Positions 1 to 8,092 of a stretch of 17,014 nucleotides of DNA are shown here, piece by piece; position 1 is the first letter of the stretch, and each line of letters starts with the position of its first letter. Origin of the DNA: Bacteroidales bacterium (GTDB lineage: Bacteria > Bacteroidota > Bacteroidia > Bacteroidales > JAADGE01); assembly GCA_024762915.1 (NCBI GenBank), contig JANTGL010000019.1, positions 1 through 17,014 of the forward strand. The letters are read 5' to 3'. A program made the position numbers and the translations under genes. The notes beneath the pieces were generated by a model. It saw nothing but the letters and a program-made list of their open reading frames with translations. It searched no databases and was not told the DNA's origin.

Positions 1-257
1 TTTTCATAAACAAACAATTTTTAGTTAACAATTAAAATTCATTTTATCAGACAAACTTAATAATAAAATAATTCTAAACAAAACATAAAACACTAATCTT
101 TTCAATACTTAAAGGGCAAAAATAACTAACCACTTAACATACTGCACTTTACAAAATTTCAAATAATTAACATTTTTTAACAAGATTTTAGAACACCTTA
201 TATAATAGGAAATCAAATATATTTTTCTAAAACGAATAGTTATTATTTTAAAATAAT

Positions 258-265
258 TAATTTTG
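258..265 (+). promoter_or_regulatory. Putative -7 promoter element for the phospho-sugar mutase gene
   Basis: TAATTTTG fits the Bacteroidota -7 consensus TAnnTTTG and lies 26 nt upstream of the ATG at 292. I see no good TTTG -33 element 19-21 nt further upstream, so this is only half a promoter match. The rest of 1-291 is very AT-rich and shows no credible gene. Confidence 0.4.
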
Positions 266-291
266 TAAAAGATAAACTTAAAATCATTCTG

Positions 292-2019
292 ATGCAAAAA
301 GAGATAATTATAAAAGCACAAAAATGGCTGACTGAAAGCTATGATACGGAGACTCAAAAAAAAGTCAAAGCACTTATTAATAAAGATGATGAAGAACTCA
401 TTGACAGTTTTTATAAACATTTAGAATTCGGAACCGGCGGATTAAGAGGTATTATGGGAGTCGGAACAAACAGAGTAAATAAATATACCGTCGGTGCAGC
501 CACACAAGGGTTATGTAACTATATTATTAAAACGATTACAACAAATAAACAAATTAATGTAGCTATTGCTTATGATTGCCGAAATAACAGTAAGTATTTT
601 GCCCAAATTACGGCAGATATTTTTTCGGCAAACGGATTCCATGTTTATCTTTTTGACAGTTTAAAACCGACACCGGAATTATCATTTGCCGTCAGAGAAT
701 ATAATTGTCAAAGCGGAGTTGTGATAACAGCTTCACATAATCCGAAAGAATATAACGGTTATAAAGTTTATTGGAATGACGGAGCACAAGTTACTCCGCC
801 GCATGATAAAAATATTATTAAAGAAGTTAATAAAGTAACGGACATAAATCAAATTAAATTTAAAGGAAATAAAGATGACATTACTCTTTTAGGTGAAGAA
901 TTTGATAAAAAATACATTAATAAAATTACCGAGTTATCTTTGTCACCCGAAATTATAAAAAAGCATTCCGATTTTAAAATTGTTTATACCCCGATTCACG
1001 GAACAGGCGTAAAATTAGTTCCTGAAATTTTAAAAACATTTGGTTTTACTAACATATATAATGTGCCGGAACAAGATATTCCCGACGGTAATTTTCCTAC
1101 GGTAATTTCTCCTAATCCGGAAAATGCCGAAGCATTGCAACTTGCACTTAAAAAAGCAAAAGAAGTCGGAGCAGAATTGGTATTAGCAACCGATCCGGAT
1201 GCGGATCGTGTAGGTATTGCCGTGAGAGATTTAAATCATAACTTGATTTTATTAAACGGAAACCAGACTGCAAGTCTTTTAATCTACTATCTCATCAAGA
1301 TTCGAAAAGAAAAAAATCTTTTAAAAGGAAATGAATATATTGTTAAAACAATTGTAACAAGTGAAATCCTTTTTGATATTGCATCCTCTTTTAACGTCAA
1401 TTATTACGATACTTTAACCGGTTTTAAATACATTGCCGAAATCATAAGAGAAAAGGAAGGCAAAGAATTATTTATAGGCGGCGGTGAAGAAAGTTACGGT
1501 TACCTTGCCGGAGAATTTGTAAGAGATAAAGATGCCGTAATGGCCTCAGCATTAATTGCAGAAACCGCTGTTTGGGCTAAGGAACAAGGAAAATCAATGT
1601 TTGAATTGTTAACAGAATTATATGTTGAATACGGTTTTTATAAAGAAAGTCTTGTAAACATTGTCAGAAAAGGAAAATCCGGTGCCGATGAGATTAAACA
1701 AATAATGGAAGATTTCAGAAATAATGCTCCGAAAGAGATTGCAGGTTCTAAAGTAATTGAAATAAAAGATTTTTTACTGCAACAAAGTGAAAATTCAGTA
1801 ACTGAAACTATTGAACCCATTAATTTGCCGAAATCAAATGTAATTCAGTTTTTTACGGATGACGGTTCTAAAATCACCGTTCGCCCTTCCGGAACAGAAC
1901 CCAAAATTAAATTTTATATCACTGTAAAAGAAAACCTGTGTTGTAAAGAAAGATTTGAAGAAAAAAACCGGGAACTGGAAACAAAAATTCAGAATATCGT
2001 TAAATCGTTAAAATTATAA
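292..2019 (+). CDS. pgcA: Phospho-sugar mutase (phosphoglucomutase/phosphomannomutase, PgcA-like)
   Basis: This is an alpha-D-phosphohexomutase of 575 residues. The family interconverts hexose 1- and 6-phosphates through a phosphoserine, feeding nucleotide-sugar and glycogen synthesis in the cytoplasm. All four signature loops are present. The phosphoserine loop TASHNP has the active Ser near residue 148. The metal-binding loop DPDADRVG is at 301-308, the sugar-specificity loop GGEESYG at about 397-403, and the phosphate-binding loop RPSGTEPK at 531-538. Length and motif spelling match the long PgcA/PGM2-type branch (B. subtilis PgcA is about 580 residues). The start at 292 is supported by the -7 box just upstream and by the N-terminal helix preceding the FGTGGLRG motif. 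Glucose versus mannose preference cannot be read from the sequence. The symbol is assigned by family resemblance. Confidence 0.93.
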   Translation: MQKEIIIKAQKWLTESYDTETQKKVKALINKDDEELIDSFYKHLEFGTGGLRGIMGVGTNRVNKYTVGAATQGLCNYIIKTITTNKQINVAIAYDCRNNSKYFAQITADIFSANGFHVYLFDSLKPTPELSFAVREYNCQSGVVITASHNPKEYNGYKVYWNDGAQVTPPHDKNIIKEVNKVTDINQIKFKGNKDDITLLGEEFDKKYINKITELSLSPEIIKKHSDFKIVYTPIHGTGVKLVPEILKTFGFTNIYNVPEQDIPDGNFPTVISPNPENAEALQLALKKAKEVGAELVLATDPDADRVGIAVRDLNHNLILLNGNQTASLLIYYLIKIRKEKNLLKGNEYIVKTIVTSEILFDIASSFNVNYYDTLTGFKYIAEIIREKEGKELFIGGGEESYGYLAGEFVRDKDAVMASALIAETAVWAKEQGKSMFELLTELYVEYGFYKESLVNIVRKGKSGADEIKQIMEDFRNNAPKEIAGSKVIEIKDFLLQQSENSVTETIEPINLPKSNVIQFFTDDGSKITVRPSGTEPKIKFYITVKENLCCKERFEEKNRELETKIQNIVKSLKL

Positions 2020-2034
2020 ACAAAGAGACTGCAA

Positions 2035-2074
2035 ATACTGAAACAAGTTCACAGTATGACAAAAAAATTTTTTT
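2035..2074. terminator. Possible terminator between convergent genes
   Basis: A hairpin of ATAC+TGAA pairing with TTCA+GTAT (2035-2042 with 2048-2057, two-base bulge, loop 2043-2047) is followed three bases later by A7T7 at 2061-2074. It sits between the convergent mutase and cytidine deaminase genes, where a shared terminator is expected. The stem is GC-poor and the T run does not follow it directly, so the call is tentative. Confidence 0.35.
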
Positions 2075-2089
2075 AAGCAGCCCCTTCTT

Positions 2090-2575
2090 TTAATTATTCA
2101 AAGATGATTCATCAAAATTTAAAGGAAGCAAATCTTTTGCATCATTTATAACCGTTATTTTAGATTCGCTGACTAAATAAATTTTAATGGGTTTCTGAAA
2201 TCTGGTTTCCGTTTCAACTAACACTTGTCTGCACGACCCGCACGGCGGAATAGGCGTTTTAACATAATTATTATTTGTAAAAGCCGTGACTGCAATTGCT
2301 TTTACGGGAACATCCGGAAATTTTGAATTGGCATAAAATACGGCTACCCTTTCGGCACATAAACCTGACGGATAGGCAGCATTTTCCTGATTTGTACCGG
2401 TAATAATTTCACCGTTTTCCAATAATACGGCAGCACCAACTTGAAACTTAGAATAAGGTGCATACGCATTTGTAACAGCGCTTTTTGATTTTTGAATTAA
2501 AATTTGTTCTTCTTTGCTTAATTCATCAACCGAATCATATTCATAGGTTACGGTTGTGATATTTTTCTTTTTCAT
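2090..2575 (-). CDS. cdd: Cytidine deaminase
   Basis: Cytidine deaminase (161 residues) hydrolyses cytidine or deoxycytidine to uridine or deoxyuridine in pyrimidine salvage. The zinc site is complete: CAER with the Cys ligand at 73 and the proton-shuttling Glu at 75, and PCGSCRQ with Cys 112 and 115. This three-Cys set marks the small tetrameric CDA type. The FQVGAA segment (44-49) and NQENA (62-66) match the family's base- and ribose-binding segments. The length is slightly above the usual ~130-150 residues because of an N-terminal extension of about 20 residues rich in Lys and Glu. It follows pepD on the same strand after a 68-nt gap containing a hairpin, so it may be partly uncoupled from the upstream operon. 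The link to pepD looks positional rather than metabolic. Confidence 0.95.
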   Translation of the reverse strand: MKKKNITTVTYEYDSVDELSKEEQILIQKSKSAVTNAYAPYSKFQVGAAVLLENGEIITGTNQENAAYPSGLCAERVAVFYANSKFPDVPVKAIAVTAFTNNNYVKTPIPPCGSCRQVLVETETRFQKPIKIYLVSESKITVINDAKDLLPLNFDESSLNN

Positions 2576-2596
2576 ATGATTTTATTATAGTGAAAG

Positions 2597-2621
2597 ATGC
2601 CCCGCAAAACAAGCGAGGCAT
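2597..2621 (-). terminator. Intergenic hairpin between pepD and cdd (possible attenuator or weak terminator)
   Basis: Arms 2597-2605 and 2613-2621 are complementary over nine pairs, with one mismatch on the plus strand that becomes a G-U wobble in the leftward transcript. The loop is seven bases (2606-2612). In the leftward transcript the stem is followed by CTTTC rather than a long U run. It may therefore reduce read-through into cdd or act as a 3'-end stabiliser of pepD mRNA rather than fully terminate. Confidence 0.5.
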
Positions 2622-2643
2622 ATTATCTGAACGTTAAATATCT

Positions 2644-4104
2644 CTATTTTACCGGTACATTTTTAAGCGTTTCTTTTAAGAAATCCCAAAATTTTGCAAC
2701 GGTTTCAATATTTACTTTTTCATCCGGTGAATGCGGAAAACGAATGGTCGGTCCGAAAGAAATCATATCCCAATTCGGATATGTTGCACCCAAAACCCCG
2801 CATTCCAAACCGGCATGAATAATTTTTACTTCCGGTACTTTTCCGTATTTTTCATTGTATGATTTTTTCATTGCAGCCAAAATCGGAGAATCAAAATTAG
2901 GTTTCCATCCCGGATATTCTCCGGAAAGTTTAACTTTTGCACCGGCCAATTTAAATAATGCCGAAATATCTTTTGCAAGAGCATCTTTAGCAGAATCAAC
3001 TGAACTTCTGATTAGATTTGCTGCCATTATTTTTCCCTTTTCAGATTTTACGATACCCAAATTGGTAGATGTTTCTGGAACATCAGGCATTTCATCAAGA
3101 AAACGTTGTGCGCCGTGCGGGGTAGCTCTGATGACTTTAAATAATTTTTCAGCAACTTTATTTTCAATCACAAATTTCGGCATTTCGGTTTCCTCCGTTA
3201 AAAGTTGAACACCGGGGTCTGCTACTCTTAATTCGGCTTTTACAATTCCGTTAAATTCTTCAACATATGTATTTAGTTTATTAATATCATTTTCTTTAAC
3301 GGTAATAACGGCAACGGCTTCACGAGGAATCGCATTTCGCATATCACCGCCTGAAATACTTGCTAATCGGATTTTAGCTTTTCCGGATAAATTATGCAAA
3401 AACCGGAATATTATTTTATTGGCATTACCTCTTTGCAAAGGAATATCAACTCCCGAATGACCGCCTTTTAATCCGGTTACGGTAATTATAAATGCCTTGT
3501 GATTTTTAGGAACTTTTTCTTCTTTATATTTCATATATGCCGTCACATCAATTCCGCCGGCACAACCTATATACAATTCACCTTCATCTTCCGAATCCAG
3601 ATTCATTAAAATATCACCGTTAAGTAATCCGGGTTTTAAATTAAAAGCACCCGTCATTCCGGTTTCTTCGTCAATAGTCATTAAAACTTCAATCGGTCCG
3701 TGTTCCAGTGTTTTTGATTCCAATACGGCCATTGCTGCGGCAACGCCCATGCCGTTATCGGCTCCGAGGGTTGTTCCTTTTGCGGTTACCCAATCGCCGT
3801 CAACATAAGCAGTTATGGGATCTTTTTCGAAATCATGATTCGTATCATTATTTTTTTGCGGAACCATATCCAAATGCCCCTGCAGGATAATCCCTTTACG
3901 ATTTTCATACCCTTTTGTGGCCGGTTTTTTTACGATAACATTTCCTGATTCATCAGTAAGATGTTCCAAACCGCGTTCTTCTGCCCAATCTTCCATAAAT
4001 TTTATAATTCGAGCTTCTTTTTTCGAAGGTCTCGGAATTTTTGTTAATTCAACAAAATTTTTCCATACTTCTTTTGGTTCTAAATTTAATAATTCCTTAT
4101 TCAT
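2644..4104 (-). CDS. pepD: Aminoacyl-histidine dipeptidase (Xaa-His dipeptidase, M20C)
   Basis: This is a PepD-type metallopeptidase of the M20C family, 486 residues, the usual size for PepD (about 485). The family cleaves Xaa-His dipeptides such as carnosine with a di-zinc centre in the cytoplasm. The metal and catalytic set is visible: GHLDM with His77 and Asp79, LGADNG with bridging Asp116, DEETG with general-base Glu146 and ligand Glu147, NLDSED with Asp170, and a late His458 in FPHSPDE. The lid/dimerisation region lies between, with GGHSG and a run of conserved Arg and Asn. No signal peptide is seen. The ATG lies 11 nt after the stop of the LytTR regulator gene, so co-transcription is likely. 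Whether the regulator controls peptide use is unknown. Confidence 0.93.
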   Translation of the reverse strand: MNKELLNLEPKEVWKNFVELTKIPRPSKKEARIIKFMEDWAEERGLEHLTDESGNVIVKKPATKGYENRKGIILQGHLDMVPQKNNDTNHDFEKDPITAYVDGDWVTAKGTTLGADNGMGVAAAMAVLESKTLEHGPIEVLMTIDEETGMTGAFNLKPGLLNGDILMNLDSEDEGELYIGCAGGIDVTAYMKYKEEKVPKNHKAFIITVTGLKGGHSGVDIPLQRGNANKIIFRFLHNLSGKAKIRLASISGGDMRNAIPREAVAVITVKENDINKLNTYVEEFNGIVKAELRVADPGVQLLTEETEMPKFVIENKVAEKLFKVIRATPHGAQRFLDEMPDVPETSTNLGIVKSEKGKIMAANLIRSSVDSAKDALAKDISALFKLAGAKVKLSGEYPGWKPNFDSPILAAMKKSYNEKYGKVPEVKIIHAGLECGVLGATYPNWDMISFGPTIRFPHSPDEKVNIETVAKFWDFLKETLKNVPVK

Positions 4105-4115
4105 TTTTTTATATT

Positions 4116-4823
4116 TTATTTATTAACGATATTTAATTTCTTCATAAAATCATCTTTATATGATTTAGATAAAGGAATGGATTTACTTTTTTCAAGAGAT
4201 TGCATAAAAATCATGTTGTTATCGATTCGTTCAATCTTATCTCTGTTCACAATAAAAGACCGATGTACCCGAATAAATTTTCCAGAAGGTAATTTATCCA
4301 AAAGAGCTTTCATCGTAAAATGGATGGTGTATTTTTTAGTCGATGTTTGAATGAGTACGTAATTCTCCATGGCTTCAATAAAAAGAACATCATCATAAAA
4401 CAATCTTACAAACGATGAAGAACTGCTTTTAATAAAAATCCCTTCAGGACTTAATTTTGCGGCTTCTTCTTCATATTTATTTTTTGCTCTTGTTCCTGCT
4501 TTCAAAAATCTGGAATAACTTACGGGTTTTAATAAATAATCCGTAACATCATATTCAATCGCTTGTAAAGCATATTTTTCTTTTGCCGAAACTACAATAA
4601 TTTGCGGTAAATTATCCAGAATTTCCAAAAACTCAACTCCGCTCATTCCCGGCATTTCAATATCTAAAAATATCAAATCCGTTTTATTTTTACTGTTGAA
4701 GAAATTCGCCGCATCAACTGCATTATCGAAAGTTTCGGTTAATTCCAGAAAATCTGTTTTTTTTATGTATTTCTCAATTACCAATCGAGAAACTTTATCA
4801 TCATCAATAAGAATACATTGCAT
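4116..4823 (-). CDS. LytTR-family response regulator
   Basis: A two-domain response regulator of 235 residues. The receiver domain (1-118) has the acidic pocket LIDDD (Asp7-9), phospho-acceptor Asp54 in FLDIEMPGMSG, Ser79 at the switch position and Lys99 in LLKP. The LytTR DNA-binding domain (about 128-230) carries IEAMENYV and FIRVHRSFIVN, typical of this class. The family usually binds pairs of short direct repeats and is activated by LytS-type or other histidine kinases. No histidine kinase is encoded in the window. The gene is 15 nt downstream of the HEAT fusion transporter and 11 nt upstream of pepD, so its input may come from the operon's Cache-GAF sensor indirectly or from an unlinked kinase. 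All catalytic residues look intact, so it is probably phosphorylated in the normal way. Confidence 0.95.
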   Translation of the reverse strand: MQCILIDDDKVSRLVIEKYIKKTDFLELTETFDNAVDAANFFNSKNKTDLIFLDIEMPGMSGVEFLEILDNLPQIIVVSAKEKYALQAIEYDVTDYLLKPVSYSRFLKAGTRAKNKYEEEAAKLSPEGIFIKSSSSSFVRLFYDDVLFIEAMENYVLIQTSTKKYTIHFTMKALLDKLPSGKFIRVHRSFIVNRDKIERIDNNMIFMQSLEKSKSIPLSKSYKDDFMKKLNIVNK

Positions 4824-4838
4824 AATTTCAGGTTTTTA

Positions 4839-7800
4839 TCAGTTTTGAATAATTTCAAAAATATGTTGTAAAATTCCGGTATTATCGACTAACAAATTAA
4901 AATATTCATGTCGGTTTGCTGATAATACAACAGATTTTTTACCGGTAATTAAATATTTGGTATTACTTTCAATATTCATTCCCGGAGTAATAATCAATTT
5001 CTTGGAAAATCTCTTTTCTTTTCCGGTATCTTCATATATTTCCCCTCTTATTAAGATTAAAATTCGTTCGTTCGATCCCGAATCAAAATAAATTTTCTCA
5101 TTCTTTTCAAGATTATGAACGGTAATTATTCTTGCCAAATCTACTAATAAATAATCCGGGATACTAAAAAATAATTGATATCGTCTTAACAATTTAACTT
5201 TATCTTCAAGTAAAGTACCGCCTTCCGAAAGGGTTTGAACCAAAACTTGCTTTTCGGGAGACATTCTGTTTAAATAATCAAAACACTTTTGAGGATTTTC
5301 ATTATATACAATTTTTGCTGCCGTCGAATAAATTAATTCATCCGGATGAAAAAGACATAAAAATACTTCATCCGGCAATTCACTTCGTCGAATTTGCTTT
5401 AACACTTTATTCGTATTTTCGGTTGTCCACGGTTTTATGTCATTATATGTATGCTCTTCCTTTGAAATATCATTTTTAGATTTACTTCTGTGAACACGCT
5501 CCGCCATTTCAATCGTTTTTGTAAGTGCCCATGTACTTAATTTATCATAATCTAAAGTAACCAACCATTTTAATCTTTGATTCAAATCCATCTTCTTTTG
5601 AGGGAAATATTTTGACAGTTTTTTTATTCTTTGCGGTGTTGAAATATCATCAAAAATCGGAATTATATAGGGTTTTAAATCAGGTTCAATAAAGTTATCT
5701 ATCAATTCCAAGGCATAAATCGTATTTTTACCGATTATATTTTTCTTTATTAAATTAACAATTCTGGGTTCATGTAGAAAACTTAAAAGATTAAACAGCA
5801 ATTCATAATTTGTTTCTTTTTCTTGATCTAAAGCCAAAAATAATTTTAACGTATTCTTTTCTTGTTTAATATCACTTATTGAAACAAAAATTCTTAATAA
5901 ATTATCAATGACATTTAAGATTTTATCTTTAATAATTTTCTCTTCCGAGTCGTTAACTTGATATTTACAATAATATAAAGCCCAAATAACGGAAATCTGA
6001 ATTTTTCTTGAAGGGTCGTCAATTTTTCTGACAATTAACGATTTTGCCGTTCCGGAACCCATTTTCGCATAAATCTCAATGATTTTTAATTTAATCGCTT
6101 CCTTATCCGTTTTATCATACATTTTATCTAAAAAAGGCAAGGTTTTTTCACCGATATCCAGCAAGGCTGCCGTGCTGATATGATAATATGCGGTAGATTC
6201 AAGGAATTCGGTCATTTTGACAATTAATTTTTCCGATTTTATTCCTGAAGCTAATCGAATTGCAGAATTAACAACCAGCTTATCTTTAGAATTAAATAAT
6301 TTTAATAAATGATTCTCGATATTCTCGGAATCCGGATTTTTAGCTAAATATTTTATGAGTTTTATTTCATCTTCCGGTTTGTTTGATTTCGATAATTTTA
6401 CAATATCTTTTTTATTAAAATCTTTTATATCATCAAAAGACAATAACGATAAAGCTCTGTCGGCACATTCTCTGACTTCTTTGTCCTTCGTATTTTGAAA
6501 TTGAGATTTAATTTGTTTTAATATTCTGTCGCGCCAAGTGACATCAATACTTTTTAAAATCGCTTTATTAATCAATTCATCGTTTTTCTTTAATAATGAC
6601 GAGGCATAAGGTTCAAAAATTCCGGGATTTGTTTCGGCTAAGATTGTAACACTTAAGCGAACCACATCATCATTAAACTTTTTAAATTTTTTGGAAAGAA
6701 CTTCCGTTCCGTATCGATATTTTGATGTCTCTTTTTGTTTTTGTGAAGTTAATTCTTTAAGAATTTCTCGGAGTTTATTTTTATATGCCATATATAATTT
6801 CCTTGCAAGAAAAACCCAAATAATTAATATCGGCAAGAAAAATAACGGATAATATTCCAAACTGAAACCGTCACCTAAATTCAAAATTAAATTCAAACCC
6901 AAAAGCAAAGCACCGGCAATTGCAATAGCAAATTGCATGACAACACCAACCTTTGATTGTACGGCAAATTGAAGTGAAGACGGCAAAGGTTGATATAAAA
7001 TATTAAACGACGGATCGTCTAAACCGCGACGCATAATACGCTCCATTGATTTGTTCAATGTCATCAATATCAAAAACATGATACTTATTGCTCCGATCGT
7101 AAAACCCGAAATTAAAGAAATAAAAACAATTAATGTAAGTGTCAGAGGTAAAACAATAAGGCCTAACTTGACACCGTATTTTACCAATATTCGACTTGAA
7201 AAATATGAAATTAAAAGTTCGCCTATTTTTAATCCGGCAAATACCAATGCAATAAACGAAGCAACGGATCCTTCTGCGGCAAATAAACTTGATTCCTGAA
7301 CTTTAATGGCTGAAAGAAACCCGAAGTCTGTTATATAAATAACTGTCATTGAGATTGTTGCAGATAAAAAAATCAATCTGAAATATTTATCTTTTATTAA
7401 ACTCCTAAAGCTTGTATCAATTTTCTCTTTTGCAACTTTTCCCTTTTCTTTTTGCTCCGGAAATTTTTTATAAATTTTTAATAAGATATAAATTGCAACA
7501 ATTAAACTGCCGGTTGAAATAAATAATAAATTATAAGACGTTCCGATAAATTTTGACAATACCGGAATAATTAAATAGCCCAAAATTGATGCTATTACTC
7601 CGCCCATATTAATCATGCCGAATAAGCGTTTTACTTGCACCAAATTCAACAATCGTAATGCTAATCCGCCGGATTCAATTCCGACCAAAGAAATAAAAGG
7701 CCAAGCCCAAATAAAAACAAAGAAACTGAGGTATTTCGGATTAATAAAATTCAAAGAAAGTCTTGCAAATAAACTGATTACCAACATGAAGGCTAAAGCC

Positions 7801-8066
7801 GAAACAAACAGGTTTTTGCTTTTTACTTTTTGTTGAAACCATGAATATAATGTGGAAATAATATACCCGAAAAGACCTGCCGTTAAATAGGCATAAGGTA
7901 AATGTTCACTTCCGTAGTCTCTGATAAAAACAGAATTTGCCTGAACAAAATAAAAAGCGATAAACAAACCGACAAAAAAGGAATGAAAAAATAATAACAA
8001 AAATTTATTTACTTCTTCCGGTTTCAATCCGAAAGTATTAATTAATATTTTTTTAAAACTCGGCAT
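4839..8066 (-). CDS. ATP/ADP-translocase-like (NTT) membrane domain fused to HEAT-like repeats and a cNMP-binding-like domain
   Basis: This 1075-residue protein has three parts. Residues 20-425 contain about 11-12 hydrophobic segments with an NTT/MFS-like layout, including VKRLFGMINMGG near 145-156 and LYQPLPSSLQ near 358-367. Residues about 430-900 are soluble, helical and Lys/Glu/Leu-rich, with loosely repeated 30-40-residue helix pairs typical of HEAT repeats (clearest at 560-690). Residues about 962-1060 resemble a cyclic-nucleotide-binding beta roll (LARIITVHNL, then ILILIRGEIY). The phosphate-binding cassette with its Gly-Glu and Arg is not recognisable, so nucleotide binding is doubtful. 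Fusions of nucleotide-transporter modules to HEAT and cNMP domains are known, from memory, in Cyanobacteria, Chlamydiae and oomycetes. Substrate and function are unknown here. A sensor role is plausible because it is flanked by a Cache-GAF receptor (26 nt upstream) and a LytTR regulator (15 nt downstream). Confidence 0.82.
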   Translation of the reverse strand: MPSFKKILINTFGLKPEEVNKFLLLFFHSFFVGLFIAFYFVQANSVFIRDYGSEHLPYAYLTAGLFGYIISTLYSWFQQKVKSKNLFVSALAFMLVISLFARLSLNFINPKYLSFFVFIWAWPFISLVGIESGGLALRLLNLVQVKRLFGMINMGGVIASILGYLIIPVLSKFIGTSYNLLFISTGSLIVAIYILLKIYKKFPEQKEKGKVAKEKIDTSFRSLIKDKYFRLIFLSATISMTVIYITDFGFLSAIKVQESSLFAAEGSVASFIALVFAGLKIGELLISYFSSRILVKYGVKLGLIVLPLTLTLIVFISLISGFTIGAISIMFLILMTLNKSMERIMRRGLDDPSFNILYQPLPSSLQFAVQSKVGVVMQFAIAIAGALLLGLNLILNLGDGFSLEYYPLFFLPILIIWVFLARKLYMAYKNKLREILKELTSQKQKETSKYRYGTEVLSKKFKKFNDDVVRLSVTILAETNPGIFEPYASSLLKKNDELINKAILKSIDVTWRDRILKQIKSQFQNTKDKEVRECADRALSLLSFDDIKDFNKKDIVKLSKSNKPEDEIKLIKYLAKNPDSENIENHLLKLFNSKDKLVVNSAIRLASGIKSEKLIVKMTEFLESTAYYHISTAALLDIGEKTLPFLDKMYDKTDKEAIKLKIIEIYAKMGSGTAKSLIVRKIDDPSRKIQISVIWALYYCKYQVNDSEEKIIKDKILNVIDNLLRIFVSISDIKQEKNTLKLFLALDQEKETNYELLFNLLSFLHEPRIVNLIKKNIIGKNTIYALELIDNFIEPDLKPYIIPIFDDISTPQRIKKLSKYFPQKKMDLNQRLKWLVTLDYDKLSTWALTKTIEMAERVHRSKSKNDISKEEHTYNDIKPWTTENTNKVLKQIRRSELPDEVFLCLFHPDELIYSTAAKIVYNENPQKCFDYLNRMSPEKQVLVQTLSEGGTLLEDKVKLLRRYQLFFSIPDYLLVDLARIITVHNLEKNEKIYFDSGSNERILILIRGEIYEDTGKEKRFSKKLIITPGMNIESNTKYLITGKKSVVLSANRHEYFNLLVDNTGILQHIFEIIQN

Positions 8067-8092
8067 TTATTTTTACTATTTAAATTAAGCAA

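Noticed and set aside
117..124. Minus-strand TATTTTTG that could be a -7 box for a leftward gene outside the window
   Set aside because: No -33 element at the right distance and no gene in view. Such a match is easy to obtain by chance in AT-rich sequence.
109..420. Minus-strand open frame of 103 codons at the left edge
   Set aside because: It is rich in Phe, Ile, Tyr and Lys as expected from random AT-rich DNA, and it overlaps the start of the phospho-sugar mutase in antisense.
2597..4126. Several plus-strand open frames antisense to pepD
   Set aside because: All lie opposite a well-supported peptidase with complete active-site motifs. One begins inside the intergenic hairpin.
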